A stretch of DNA of 11,352 nt from Berkiella sp964606325. GTDB taxonomy: Bacteria; Pseudomonadota; Gammaproteobacteria; Berkiellales; Berkiellaceae. How positions within the stretch are numbered: position 1 is the stretch's first letter; the number at the start of each line of letters is the position of its first letter. A program made the position numbers and the translations under genes. Under the pieces are notes generated by a model, which worked only from the letters and a program-made list of their open reading frames with translations, had not been told where the DNA came from and ran no database searches. Shown piece after piece: positions 1 through 6,583 of the stretch. Where the stretch lies: assembly GCA_964606325.1 (NCBI GenBank), contig CAZSGE010000079.1:1-11352 (forward strand), written 5' to 3'.

Positions 1-480
1 CTGCTTGCTCAGCAGCTTGCTTGTCAGCCAATTCTTGGGCAGCTTGTTCTGCGGCCAGTTTGTCCGCTAATGCTTTAGCCGCTTGTTCAGCCGCGATTTT
101 ATCCGCTAATTCTTTAGCCGCTTGTTCTTTTGCGAGTTTATCGGCAATCTCTTGCGCTTTTTGCTCAGCTTCTTTCTTTTGTTGCTCTTGCGTTTTAGTT
201 GCTATCTCCGCCATTTCTTCAACATTGCTTTGCTTATCCGCAGCAGTTTCTGCTTTACCAAGTAGCGCATCTTTAGCAGCACGAATTAAATTAATAGGAT
301 TCCATAAGCTAGGCGCAGGCTCTTTTATAGGCTCTGCGGCTGCTTGCTCAGCAGCTTGCTTGTCAGCCAATTCTTGGGCAGCTTGTTCTGCGGCAAGTTT
401 GTCCGCTAATGCTTGAGCCTCTTCTTCCGCAGCTTGTTTGTCAGCCAATGCTTTAGCTGCTTGATCTGAAGCTTTTTGGT
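1..480 (-). repeat. 39-bp (13-codon) tandem repeats in two arrays
   Basis: Within the minus-strand coding region, the unit encoding ADKxAAEQAAxxL is repeated at a strict 39-bp period in two arrays, at about 1-145 and 330-445, with degenerate copies out to about 500. The arrays are separated by a non-repetitive spacer. Bases 1-80 and 340-419 are 78/80 identical (mismatches at window positions 56 and 76). They lie 339 bp apart, which is exactly 113 codons, so the duplication keeps frame. Confidence 0.9.
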
Positions 481-1051
481 CTGCGGCAATTTTATCAGCA
501 GCTACTTTAGGATCTACTTTTAAATCAGATTTTGCTAGAGCTGGGGTGGTTTTTTTCCTAAATTCGGCACCATGTGTTTGAGTTACAAAAGGGGCGGTGG
601 CCATTTCAATTTTTTTGCTGGATTCTAAACTATAATTTCCTTTGGTTTTATTTCCAATTTTATCAACTTGTAAAGCTGCATGTTTGAAAGCAGCATCAAG
701 AAGTTTGTTAATAGCGATTGCCTGTGTTGTGGTTACAGCACTGCTCTGATGGAGTTGAATAGAGGTTTTATCGGCATGATTTGTATGTGTCACTCTATTT
801 AATGCATGGCTAAAACCTTCGTTCAATAACTCTTCTTCTATCACTGCTTCATCCATGGCAGATTTAATTGGAGTTAATTCATCTTCTGCCTCATCTTGGG
901 GTATTAATTCAGCAGGTACTTTTGCATTGGCGTCTTTAATGATGCTGTTTGTAAATCCTTCAATCGCATCATGAATGCTATCAGCCACGCGTTGCAGCGT
1001 TGATACTTTGGATTCATCAATTTCTTTTGGCGATGAAGGTTTGTTACTCAT
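1..1051 (-). CDS. Ala/Glu/Lys/Gln-rich 13-residue-repeat protein, partial (3' end outside window)
   Basis: On the minus strand an open frame starts at the ATG at 1049-1051 and runs without a stop for 350 codons to the left edge, so the C-terminus is missing. I do not recognise a family. Residues 1-180 are non-repetitive and polar, with an acidic stretch around 52-75. Residues 183-240 and 291-350 are built from a 13-residue unit of the form ADKxAAEQAAxxL. ADK recurs at 185, 203, 216 and 229, then at 303, 316, 329 and 342. A Pro/Trp-containing spacer (241-290, including PSLWNPINLI) separates the two arrays. No signal peptide or membrane segment is visible. The composition predicts long alpha-helix or coiled coil, as in TolA-like linkers. 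A GAGG Shine-Dalgarno (complement of 1061-1064) lies 9 nt upstream of the ATG. It could be a structural or surface-linked protein or a secreted effector; nothing in the sequence decides. The frame is certain, the function unknown. Confidence 0.88.
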   Translation of the reverse strand, partial: MSNKPSSPKEIDESKVSTLQRVADSIHDAIEGFTNSIIKDANAKVPAELIPQDEAEDELTPIKSAMDEAVIEEELLNEGFSHALNRVTHTNHADKTSIQLHQSSAVTTTQAIAINKLLDAAFKHAALQVDKIGNKTKGNYSLESSKKIEMATAPFVTQTHGAEFRKKTTPALAKSDLKVDPKVAADKIAADQKASDQAAKALADKQAAEEEAQALADKLAAEQAAQELADKQAAEQAAAEPIKEPAPSLWNPINLIRAAKDALLGKAETAADKQSNVEEMAEIATKTQEQQKKEAEQKAQEIADKLAKEQAAKELADKIAAEQAAKALADKLAAEQAAQELADKQAAEQA

Positions 1052-1103
1052 AGAGCAGATCCTCGTGACGATACATCAATTGGTGTGTTTAATAACTAAC
1101 CGA

Positions 1104-1132
1104 ATGTTACCTAGCGTCTTGAGAAGAGTCAA
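1104..1132 (-). promoter_or_regulatory. sigma-70-type promoter candidate for the repeat-protein gene, with overlapping dyad
   Basis: Read on the minus strand, a -35 of TTGACT (complement of 1127-1132) and a -10 of TAACAT (complement of 1104-1109) are separated by exactly 17 bp. This gives a 5' leader of about 46 nt before the ATG at 1051. A 7-bp inverted repeat, TCAAACC-N5-GGTTTGA (1129-1147), overlaps the -35 and is placed where an operator would be. The rest of 1052-1220 shows no coding sequence and no clear terminator for tesA. Confidence 0.5.
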
Positions 1133-1220
1133 ACCTTATGGGTTTGATTTAAATGGGGAATGTTGACATTACGACTAATGGTAGATTGCGAAAGATGAAC
1201 AGTTTAGAGTTCGCTGCTCT

Positions 1221-1850
1221 TTATTTTGCATCAATCAAAGGAGACAGATACGGCCATACATTCTCAAGAATGATGGGTTGAGCCTCTTTGGTGGGATGAA
1301 TTCTGTCTTCAAACATCAGTTTAGGGTGCAGCGCTATATTTTCTAAGATAAAAGGAACCAAAGTAATTTTATGGCTTTCACTTAATGTCGTGTAATTTGC
1401 ATAAAATTCTTTAGCGTATTTACCACCATAGTTGGGGGGTAGCTTGATACCCATTAGTATTACTTGCGCATTAGATTGCGTGGATAAGATGATCATTTTA
1501 TTAAGATTTTCTCTAATAGCTTGTACCGGGATCCCTCTTAATCCATCGTTACCACCCAGTTCTATAATAACAATAGTTGGATGATATTTGGCTAATAAGC
1601 CTGGTAATCGTGCTAATCCATTTGCTGTTGTATCACCGACAATACTACTATTAATCACCACAGCATCGGGGTTGGTTGTTTTGAGTTTCTTATCTAATAA
1701 AGCAACCCAGCCGTCTTCAGGGGGAATTTGATAAGCCGCGCTCAAACTATCTCCCAATACCAATAGTATTGGGTTAGCATGACAGGGTAGATTGAAAAAA
1801 AGAAAAGCAAAGCTAATAAGTGCAATTCTTTTAATGAGGGTTTTTATCAT
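1221..1850 (-). CDS. tesA: TesA-type GDSL esterase / acyl-CoA thioesterase I (lysophospholipase L1)
   Basis: This 209-aa SGNH/GDSL hydrolase is expected to hydrolyse acyl thioesters and esters, including lysophospholipids, in the periplasm. Residues 1-25 form a typical signal peptide: basic MIKTLIKR, a hydrophobic core, and cleavage after CHA. Block I is GDSL at 33-36 with nucleophile Ser35. The block II Gly is near 72 in VGDTTANG. Block III is GGND at 99-102 with oxyanion Asn101. Block V, DRIH at 182-185, supplies Asp182 and His185. The length matches E. coli TesA. The frame is open upstream to 2090, but I chose the ATG at 1850 because it directly precedes the signal peptide. The upstream 80 codons lie mostly inside ybbA and resemble no GDSL protein. 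A GCGAGAA Shine-Dalgarno-like stretch precedes the start. The gene is divergent from ybbA with 22 bp between starts, the same arrangement as in E. coli. Confidence 0.95.
   Translation of the reverse strand: MIKTLIKRIALISFAFLFFNLPCHANPILLVLGDSLSAAYQIPPEDGWVALLDKKLKTTNPDAVVINSSIVGDTTANGLARLPGLLAKYHPTIVIIELGGNDGLRGIPVQAIRENLNKMIILSTQSNAQVILMGIKLPPNYGGKYAKEFYANYTTLSESHKITLVPFILENIALHPKLMFEDRIHPTKEAQPIILENVWPYLSPLIDAK
1792..1820 (+). promoter_or_regulatory. weak promoter candidate for the ybbA operon, inside tesA
   Basis: A TTGAAA (1792-1797) and AATAAG (1815-1820) pair at 17-bp spacing lies about 50 bp upstream of the ybbA ATG, on the plus strand. It falls within the tesA signal-peptide codons. 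The starts are only 22 bp apart, so each promoter must lie in the other gene's coding sequence or be shared. The -10 match is only 4/6, so this is tentative. Confidence 0.25.
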
Positions 1851-1872
1851 GTTCTCGCTTTTAGGATGAAAG

Positions 1873-2550
1873 ATGACCATTATCAATGCCTTAGATATAG
1901 AGAAAACGATTACAACCTTAGCAAGTCCAATAGATATTCTAAAAGGAGTAAACCTTACCGTCAATGAAGGAGAATCCATAGCCATTTTAGGTGCATCTGG
2001 CTCAGGTAAAACAACCCTACTCAGTTTACTAGCGGGTCTGGATGTTGCCAGTAAAGGTGAAATGATAGTCGATGGACAGAATTTATCCAAGCTTACTGAA
2101 GATAAAAGAACACAGTGGCGTTTGGGGCGAATAGGGTTTGTTTTTCAGAACTTTGAGTTACTACCAGCCTTAACGGCATTAGAGAACGTGATGTTGCCTT
2201 TGGAGCTGTGCGAACGCCCAAATGCTAAGCAAGAAGCGCAAAGTATTTTAACACAGGTAGGTTTGCAAAATCGTCTTTCTCATTATCCTCATCAACTTTC
2301 AGGTGGAGAGCAGCAACGTGTTGCAATCGCACGGGCTTATGCTATCTCACCTAAAATATTATTTGCTGATGAACCAACCGGTAGTTTAGATGTGAAAACA
2401 GGTGATGCAATCATTACGCTATTATTTACTTTACAAAAACAATTTAAAACTACCCTCATTTTTGTCACGCATGATTTTAATCTAGCCAAAAGATGTGATC
2501 GTGTTTTTGTATTAGAAGCAGGGAAGCTCAACATAAAACAGGAAAATTAA
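1873..2550 (+). CDS. ybbA: YbbA-type ABC transporter ATP-binding protein (LolD/MacB-like)
   Basis: This 225-aa ABC ATPase powers an FtsX/MacB-type (type VII) transporter with the permease encoded next to it. All nucleotide-binding motifs are intact: Walker A GASGSGKT at 40-47, Q-loop Gln92 in FVFQNF, signature LSGGEQQ at 142-148, Walker B ILFADE at 162-167 with catalytic Glu167, D-loop SLD, and switch His200 in VTHD. The length and the LLPALTALENVMLP segment after the Q-loop are typical of the LolD/MacB/YbbA group. The position between tesA and a 10-TM permease identifies it as YbbA rather than LolD. The ATG at 1873 has an AGGA Shine-Dalgarno at 1863-1866. The stop codon overlaps the ybbP start by one base (TAATG), implying translational coupling. 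The transported substrate is not settled by sequence. Confidence 0.95.
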   Translation: MTIINALDIEKTITTLASPIDILKGVNLTVNEGESIAILGASGSGKTTLLSLLAGLDVASKGEMIVDGQNLSKLTEDKRTQWRLGRIGFVFQNFELLPALTALENVMLPLELCERPNAKQEAQSILTQVGLQNRLSHYPHQLSGGEQQRVAIARAYAISPKILFADEPTGSLDVKTGDAIITLLFTLQKQFKTTLIFVTHDFNLAKRCDRVFVLEAGKLNIKQEN

Positions 2551-5018
2551 TGTTAATCAAATTGTCTTTTTTACATATGTGGCGAGAAAAGCATTATCCC
2601 GAATTCAAAATAATGGCAGCGGCATTATTTTTGGCGGTTTTTGCTATAACAACACTACTCGTGCTTTCGCAAGCTCTGCGTCAATCAATTCTCGGCGATG
2701 CCTCGACGATGTTGGGCGCGGATCTGATTCTTGAATCCCCGGACGTCATCCCCGATGTTTATCAGGAATATGCTAACCAACATAATTTAAAAACAGCGAC
2801 AGTGGTTGATTTTTTTAGCATGATGCAGGCTAAAGACAATGCACAGCTTACTGCCGTCAGTGCCATATCGGGGGAGCAATTTCCTTTAAGAGGCCAAGTT
2901 AAGATTAATGAAAACAATCAAAGCAATCCAAAACAAGGTCCGCCGCCATCAGGTCATGTATGGCTAGAAGAAAGTTTAGCGCTAAAATTAAATGTTCACG
3001 AACATGAAGAAGTGACGATTGGAGATGCTACCCTCATCATTGATGGGTTGCTCGGCCAGCGTCCCATGGCGCTATCTGATAGCACGGCTTTGGCGCCTGT
3101 CGCGTATGTCAATGCTTTGGACTTGGCAAAAATGAATGTATTGCAGCCAGGAAGTCGTGCCACATATCGATTGCTGCTAAGTGGCTCTGATATTCAATTA
3201 ATTGAATTTAAAAATCATTTTGCGCAAGCATCCAATATTACATGGATTACGGCTACTGAAGGACGGCCAGCTATTAACCGCATGATAATGTATTCTCAAC
3301 GTTATCTTGCTGTGATTTTGTTAATACAAGTTATCTTAGCTGGAACGGCAATAGCTTTATGTGCACATCAATACAGTTTAAGACAACAACGCAATATGGC
3401 ACTTTGGAAAAGTCTTGGCGCTTCTAACAAAATCATCGTAGGGTTGCAATTTTTATCATTAAATTTATTGGCGTCAATAGTATTAGCGCTTGCAATTGCA
3501 ACAGGTTATGGCGTTGCTATTGTTCTATTGCAGCTTAGTGATTACTCATATGCGCTGTCACAGATAAATTGGCAAGGTGCTCAATATGGTGGGCTCACGG
3601 GTTTATTAATTTTGATTGGATTTGCTTTGGGCCCTCTGTGGGAGCTTAGAGAAGTGAGCACTTTGCAATTGTTGCAAAGAAGAGAATTAAATAGCCGTTT
3701 AAGTATATTAACAGCCGTCTTAGCTGTTTTATGTTTGATGCTTTTATTTTATTTCTTTTTGCAAGAGCCGGAGGTTGCCCTCAGATTGGGTATGCAAATA
3801 GCCGGGTTTAGTGCCTTGGCTTTTGCAATCGGTTATGTCGTTTGGCAGGGTTTTGGGGTGGTGTGTCAACATGGTTCAATTCCTTGGCGTTTTGGTATGT
3901 CATATATGGTAAGACACAAATCGAGCAGTATTACTCAATGGTTTGTATTTATGTTAGTTATTATGATGCTGCTGCTGGTGCAGATTATACAAAAGGATTT
4001 TATAAGTTCGTGGAAAGCACAGTTATCAGGCAATACGCCAAATTATTTTTTACTCAATATTCAGTTAAGTCAACTTGAAGAATTACAAAAATGGTTTAGC
4101 GAAAATCATATTCAAGATGTTCAGTTTTATCCTATCGTACGTGGACGGATGAGTAGTGTAAATGGAATACCTGTCGAGGAAATTAATAAAAATGCAACCG
4201 AAAAGAGAGGTTTGCAACGTTCTATCAATTTAACCTGGATGAAAAACTTGCCTAAGGATAATCACGTGGAGCAGGGGCTAGAATGGGAGAGCGTTAAGGG
4301 GGGTCAGCTAGCCATTTCAATCGAAGAGCGGTTTGCTCAGAGGCAAGGTGTTAAAGTGGGAGATACCTTAGGTTTTTCAATTGCTGACAAAGAAATTAGC
4401 GCTAAAATTGTACAAGTGCGCACAGTTCAATGGGAAAGTTTCAAACCCAATTTCTTTGTGATATTTCCGCCAAACGTACTTGATGACTTTCCGCATTCTT
4501 ACATTACGAGTGTTTATTTGCCTGCCGATCAAAAAAATGCCCTGATCTCATTGACAAAACAATATGTGGAAATTTCCGTCATAGATATCGATGCGCTACT
4601 TGCAAAAGCAAGAGAGGTTGTTGATAAAATCGCGAGTGCTGTACAATTGTTGTTGATGCTGGTATTTATTTTCGGAGTCTTTATTATGTATGCCAGTATT
4701 TTGTCTTCCCTTAAAGAAAGATTAACGGAAGGGGCAATGTTGCAAATTCTTGGTGCAAATAAAAAATTTGTATTAAAAGTATTGCTGATAGAATTCGGTG
4801 TTTTAGGTTCCCTTGCAGGTTTAGCTGGCAGCGTGATGGCGTTTTTTATCGCTCATGATTTAGCACATCGCTTTTTTGATCTCTCGTTAGCGATTAACGC
4901 AGCTTGGTTTCTTTGGTGTATGCTAGGTAGCGTTTTGGCTGTGGTGGTATTTGGACTTGTTGGCGCAAGAAAAGTATTTCAAGTATCGCCATTATGGCTT
5001 TTAAGACAAACAGCATAA
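2550..5018 (+). CDS. ybbP: YbbP-type FtsX-family ABC permease, 10 TM
   Basis: This 822-aa inner-membrane permease is slightly longer than the roughly 800 residues usual for YbbP. Visible segments are TM1 at about 21-43, a MacB-type periplasmic domain at about 50-235, and TM2-4 at about 252-272, 298-328 and 345-365. TM5-6 are at about 385-403 and 415-437, and TM7 at about 462-482. A second periplasmic domain spans about 490-685, followed by TM8-10 at about 693-718, 741-768 and 784-806. FtsX-type coupling motifs after TM2 (MALWKSLGAS, 283-292) and TM8 (EGAMLQILGA, 727-736) would contact YbbA. The protein therefore has two FtsX modules in one chain. It starts at the ATG overlapping the ybbA stop. 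Together with YbbA and periplasmic TesA it probably handles hydrophobic envelope molecules. That role is inferred from the conserved neighbourhood. The whole frame is intact. Confidence 0.93.
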   Translation: MLIKLSFLHMWREKHYPEFKIMAAALFLAVFAITTLLVLSQALRQSILGDASTMLGADLILESPDVIPDVYQEYANQHNLKTATVVDFFSMMQAKDNAQLTAVSAISGEQFPLRGQVKINENNQSNPKQGPPPSGHVWLEESLALKLNVHEHEEVTIGDATLIIDGLLGQRPMALSDSTALAPVAYVNALDLAKMNVLQPGSRATYRLLLSGSDIQLIEFKNHFAQASNITWITATEGRPAINRMIMYSQRYLAVILLIQVILAGTAIALCAHQYSLRQQRNMALWKSLGASNKIIVGLQFLSLNLLASIVLALAIATGYGVAIVLLQLSDYSYALSQINWQGAQYGGLTGLLILIGFALGPLWELREVSTLQLLQRRELNSRLSILTAVLAVLCLMLLFYFFLQEPEVALRLGMQIAGFSALAFAIGYVVWQGFGVVCQHGSIPWRFGMSYMVRHKSSSITQWFVFMLVIMMLLLVQIIQKDFISSWKAQLSGNTPNYFLLNIQLSQLEELQKWFSENHIQDVQFYPIVRGRMSSVNGIPVEEINKNATEKRGLQRSINLTWMKNLPKDNHVEQGLEWESVKGGQLAISIEERFAQRQGVKVGDTLGFSIADKEISAKIVQVRTVQWESFKPNFFVIFPPNVLDDFPHSYITSVYLPADQKNALISLTKQYVEISVIDIDALLAKAREVVDKIASAVQLLLMLVFIFGVFIMYASILSSLKERLTEGAMLQILGANKKFVLKVLLIEFGVLGSLAGLAGSVMAFFIAHDLAHRFFDLSLAINAAWFLWCMLGSVLAVVVFGLVGARKVFQVSPLWLLRQTA

Positions 5019-5035
5019 TAAGTCGGAGTTAAGAA

Positions 5036-5908
5036 ATGTTACAAGACATCATGGGAAAACATAAAACGAGATGGCACGCATTTTATACTTGGTGTTTGGG
5101 TGGCTTCAATATTGGATGGGATCTTGGTCAAGGTTTATTAAATTTTTTACCCCAAGGCTTTTTGGGTTTATTACTCCCTATCGAGAAAGATTCAAAATTA
5201 TTTGAGCTCCCTTTACTATTGAATAAATTGGTAGGGCCAATAGTGGGTAGCGTTTTTGCTGTCATTGCCCTCATTCCCGCAATCATCGAGGGGTTACTTT
5301 TTAAGCGTCCTTACAAAAAGTTCAACGATCAATGGTCAACCGCCTTAGTTGACAAATATGGCGTGAGAATGTTTTGGGGTGCGATGGCGGTAAGTGTCGC
5401 TGCTTTAATTGGTCTTTTCGCAGGATATCTTCCTATTGCTGTAAACACAGCGCTGATACTTCCAATAACATTAAGTTATATTGCTATTGCCCTAGCCGGA
5501 GTTAGTAGTGCTTTATTTAATTTGTATGGCTCTATGACGAAACTCTATGTTTATCGTACTAAGTCTATAGATTGGCAATACACTTTAAAGGGATTGGTCA
5601 ATATCCAATTAGACAAGGCTGATGAAGTTAAGGATCCTCTTAATAAAGAATTTATTTATGAAACTGAAAAAATGTCAGCATTATACGATGAAGCCTATGC
5701 GCAAATAGTACAACAAACGAACCAGGCTCCCACCCTGTCTAGTATCAATCGTTTAGGGGTCTTAAGTTATTATGAGCTTCAAAAAGATCAGTCAGATTTT
5801 TTAACCCGCATTACTCATGATAAAAAATACGCGTCTAATGGATCCAAACTCATAGCTATAGAAGAGCGACACAGAACATTTGAAACAAAATATAAGGCAT
5901 TAACATGA
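5036..5908 (+). CDS. uncharacterised multi-pass membrane protein
   Basis: This 290-aa protein belongs to no family I recognise. It has no cleavable signal peptide. A Gly/aromatic-rich N-terminus (18-48) may be amphipathic or membrane-associated. Strong hydrophobic helices follow at about 64-88, 113-134 and 138-163. The C-terminal 125 residues (about 166-290) are soluble, charged and probably helical, with many Lys, Glu, Asp and Tyr. Without a signal, the most likely topology is three or four TM helices with a large cytoplasmic C-domain, but this is inference. GGAG at 5025-5028 sits 7 nt before the ATG, 17 nt after the ybbP stop. Its end overlaps the DUF502 start by ATGA, so it is the third gene of the ybbAP operon and is probably translated together with DUF502. 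It could be a lineage-specific envelope accessory protein. Confidence 0.85.
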   Translation: MLQDIMGKHKTRWHAFYTWCLGGFNIGWDLGQGLLNFLPQGFLGLLLPIEKDSKLFELPLLLNKLVGPIVGSVFAVIALIPAIIEGLLFKRPYKKFNDQWSTALVDKYGVRMFWGAMAVSVAALIGLFAGYLPIAVNTALILPITLSYIAIALAGVSSALFNLYGSMTKLYVYRTKSIDWQYTLKGLVNIQLDKADEVKDPLNKEFIYETEKMSALYDEAYAQIVQQTNQAPTLSSINRLGVLSYYELQKDQSDFLTRITHDKKYASNGSKLIAIEERHRTFETKYKALT

Positions 5909-6498
5909 TTGGGAAAATATTTTGGAATGGTATCAAAGTCTTTGTGCCTATCGCACTGACGATATCAATCGTTTTATGGTTATTTACAACAATTGAAACT
6001 TATTTTGGACGAGTTTTGAAGCAATATATTCCCCCTGAATATTATTTTGAGGGAATGGGTGTTTTACTGGGCGTGGTTTTAATTTTCATCATCGGGTTGC
6101 TTGTGAATGCTTGGATCCTTAGAAGCATTTATCGACAAGCCGACATCATCGTTAAAAAAATCCCATTTATTAAAACCATTTACAATGCGATTCAGGATTT
6201 ACTTAACTTTTTTGATAAAAGTAATCAATCCGCACAACAGGCTGTGATGGTTAAAACACGCATGGGCAGACTGATGGGTTTTGTGACACAAGATAAACTA
6301 ACTAAATTAACACCCGTGCTTGGGGATGAAGATGAGGTATTAGTTTATATTCCCTTAAGCTATATGGTTGGTGGTATCACTAGCGTTGTCAAACGTAAGG
6401 ACATTACACCATTAGATTGGCCAGTGAATGAGGCTATGAGCTTTATTATCACAGCAGGTATGACAGGGCATAAGAAAGAAGCCAAGAAAATGTCATAA
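5905..6498 (+). CDS. DUF502 family inner-membrane protein
   Basis: This 197-aa protein has the layout of the DUF502 family: a short N-terminus, TM1 at about 10-30, a loop with a conserved-looking IPPEYYFEG segment, TM2 at about 51-71, then a soluble domain. The family landmarks are IPFIKTIYNAIQDLL at 86-100, a YIPLSYMVGGITSVV strand region at 148-162, and a D-x-x-x-E-A-M-x-F-I-I-x-A-G-like segment at 171-185. The family is widespread in bacteria and has no established biochemical function in my knowledge. The ATG overlaps the stop of the preceding membrane-protein gene (ATGA), so translation is likely coupled. It closes the operon: its TAA lies inside a perfect inverted repeat that probably acts as the terminator. 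The gene is intact and of normal length. Confidence 0.9.
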   Translation: MIGKIFWNGIKVFVPIALTISIVLWLFTTIETYFGRVLKQYIPPEYYFEGMGVLLGVVLIFIIGLLVNAWILRSIYRQADIIVKKIPFIKTIYNAIQDLLNFFDKSNQSAQQAVMVKTRMGRLMGFVTQDKLTKLTPVLGDEDEVLVYIPLSYMVGGITSVVKRKDITPLDWPVNEAMSFIITAGMTGHKKEAKKMS

Positions 6499-6517
6499 AA
6501 ATTATGACATTTTCTTG
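6483..6517. terminator. perfect 16-bp inverted repeat, probable bidirectional terminator
   Basis: Bases 6483-6498 and 6502-6517 are exact reverse complements around a 3-base AAA loop. The left arm begins with an A-rich tract and the right arm ends with TTTTCTT, the arrangement of an A-tract/U-tract intrinsic terminator. The stem is AT-rich, so its strength is uncertain. The DUF502 stop codon (6496-6498) is the last codon of the left arm. Confidence 0.6.
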
Positions 6518-6525
6518 ACCCTGCT

Positions 6526-6577
6526 CTTAAAATTCATTAGTGTTAGCCTACTAAAAACTATATATTAAATATAGGTG
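6526..6577 (+). promoter_or_regulatory. upstream region of the Ank-RasGEF gene: possible PmrA-like repeat, -10 and start-deciding RBS
   Basis: CTTAAAATT (6526-6534) is followed one base later by ATTAGTGTT (6536-6544). Together they resemble two half-sites of the PmrA/BasR-type CTTAATATT direct repeat. The spacing is 10 instead of the usual 11 bp, and the second copy is poor. A TATATT (6561-6566) 16 bp downstream could be the -10. A short dyad, CTATAT-N5-ATATAG (6558-6574), covers this -10. AGGTG at 6573-6577 lies 6 nt before the ATG at 6584 and fixes that start. A TTGACC at 6515-6520 with TAGTGT at 6538-6543 is an alternative promoter. Confidence 0.35.
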
Positions 6578-6583
6578 ACTAAC

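Noticed and set aside
21..416. 131-codon plus-strand open frame rich in Ser, Ala and Cys
   Set aside because: It is the antisense image of the 13-residue repeat array: repeats of GCN/GAN codons leave the opposite strand open. It has no RBS, and the minus frame is longer, with promoter and RBS.
1..480. CRISPR-like repeated sequence
   Set aside because: The 39-bp units are adjacent without unique spacers, vary at synonymous and replacement sites and stay in one reading frame. They are coding repeats.
975..1166. 63-codon plus-strand frame
   Set aside because: It overlaps the N-terminal codons and promoter of the minus-strand repeat-protein gene, has no RBS and shows no protein-like pattern.
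1851..2090. 80-codon N-terminal extension of tesA
   Set aside because: It lies mostly within ybbA, is antisense to the Walker A region and would bury the signal peptide internally.
3842..4078. Alternative plus-strand frame inside ybbP
   Set aside because: The ybbP frame is intact through it with TM7 and a periplasmic domain; no independent RBS or domain is visible.
6575..6583. GTG start for the Ank-RasGEF gene
   Set aside because: The GTG is part of the AGGTG Shine-Dalgarno serving the ATG at 6584, and no other RBS precedes it.
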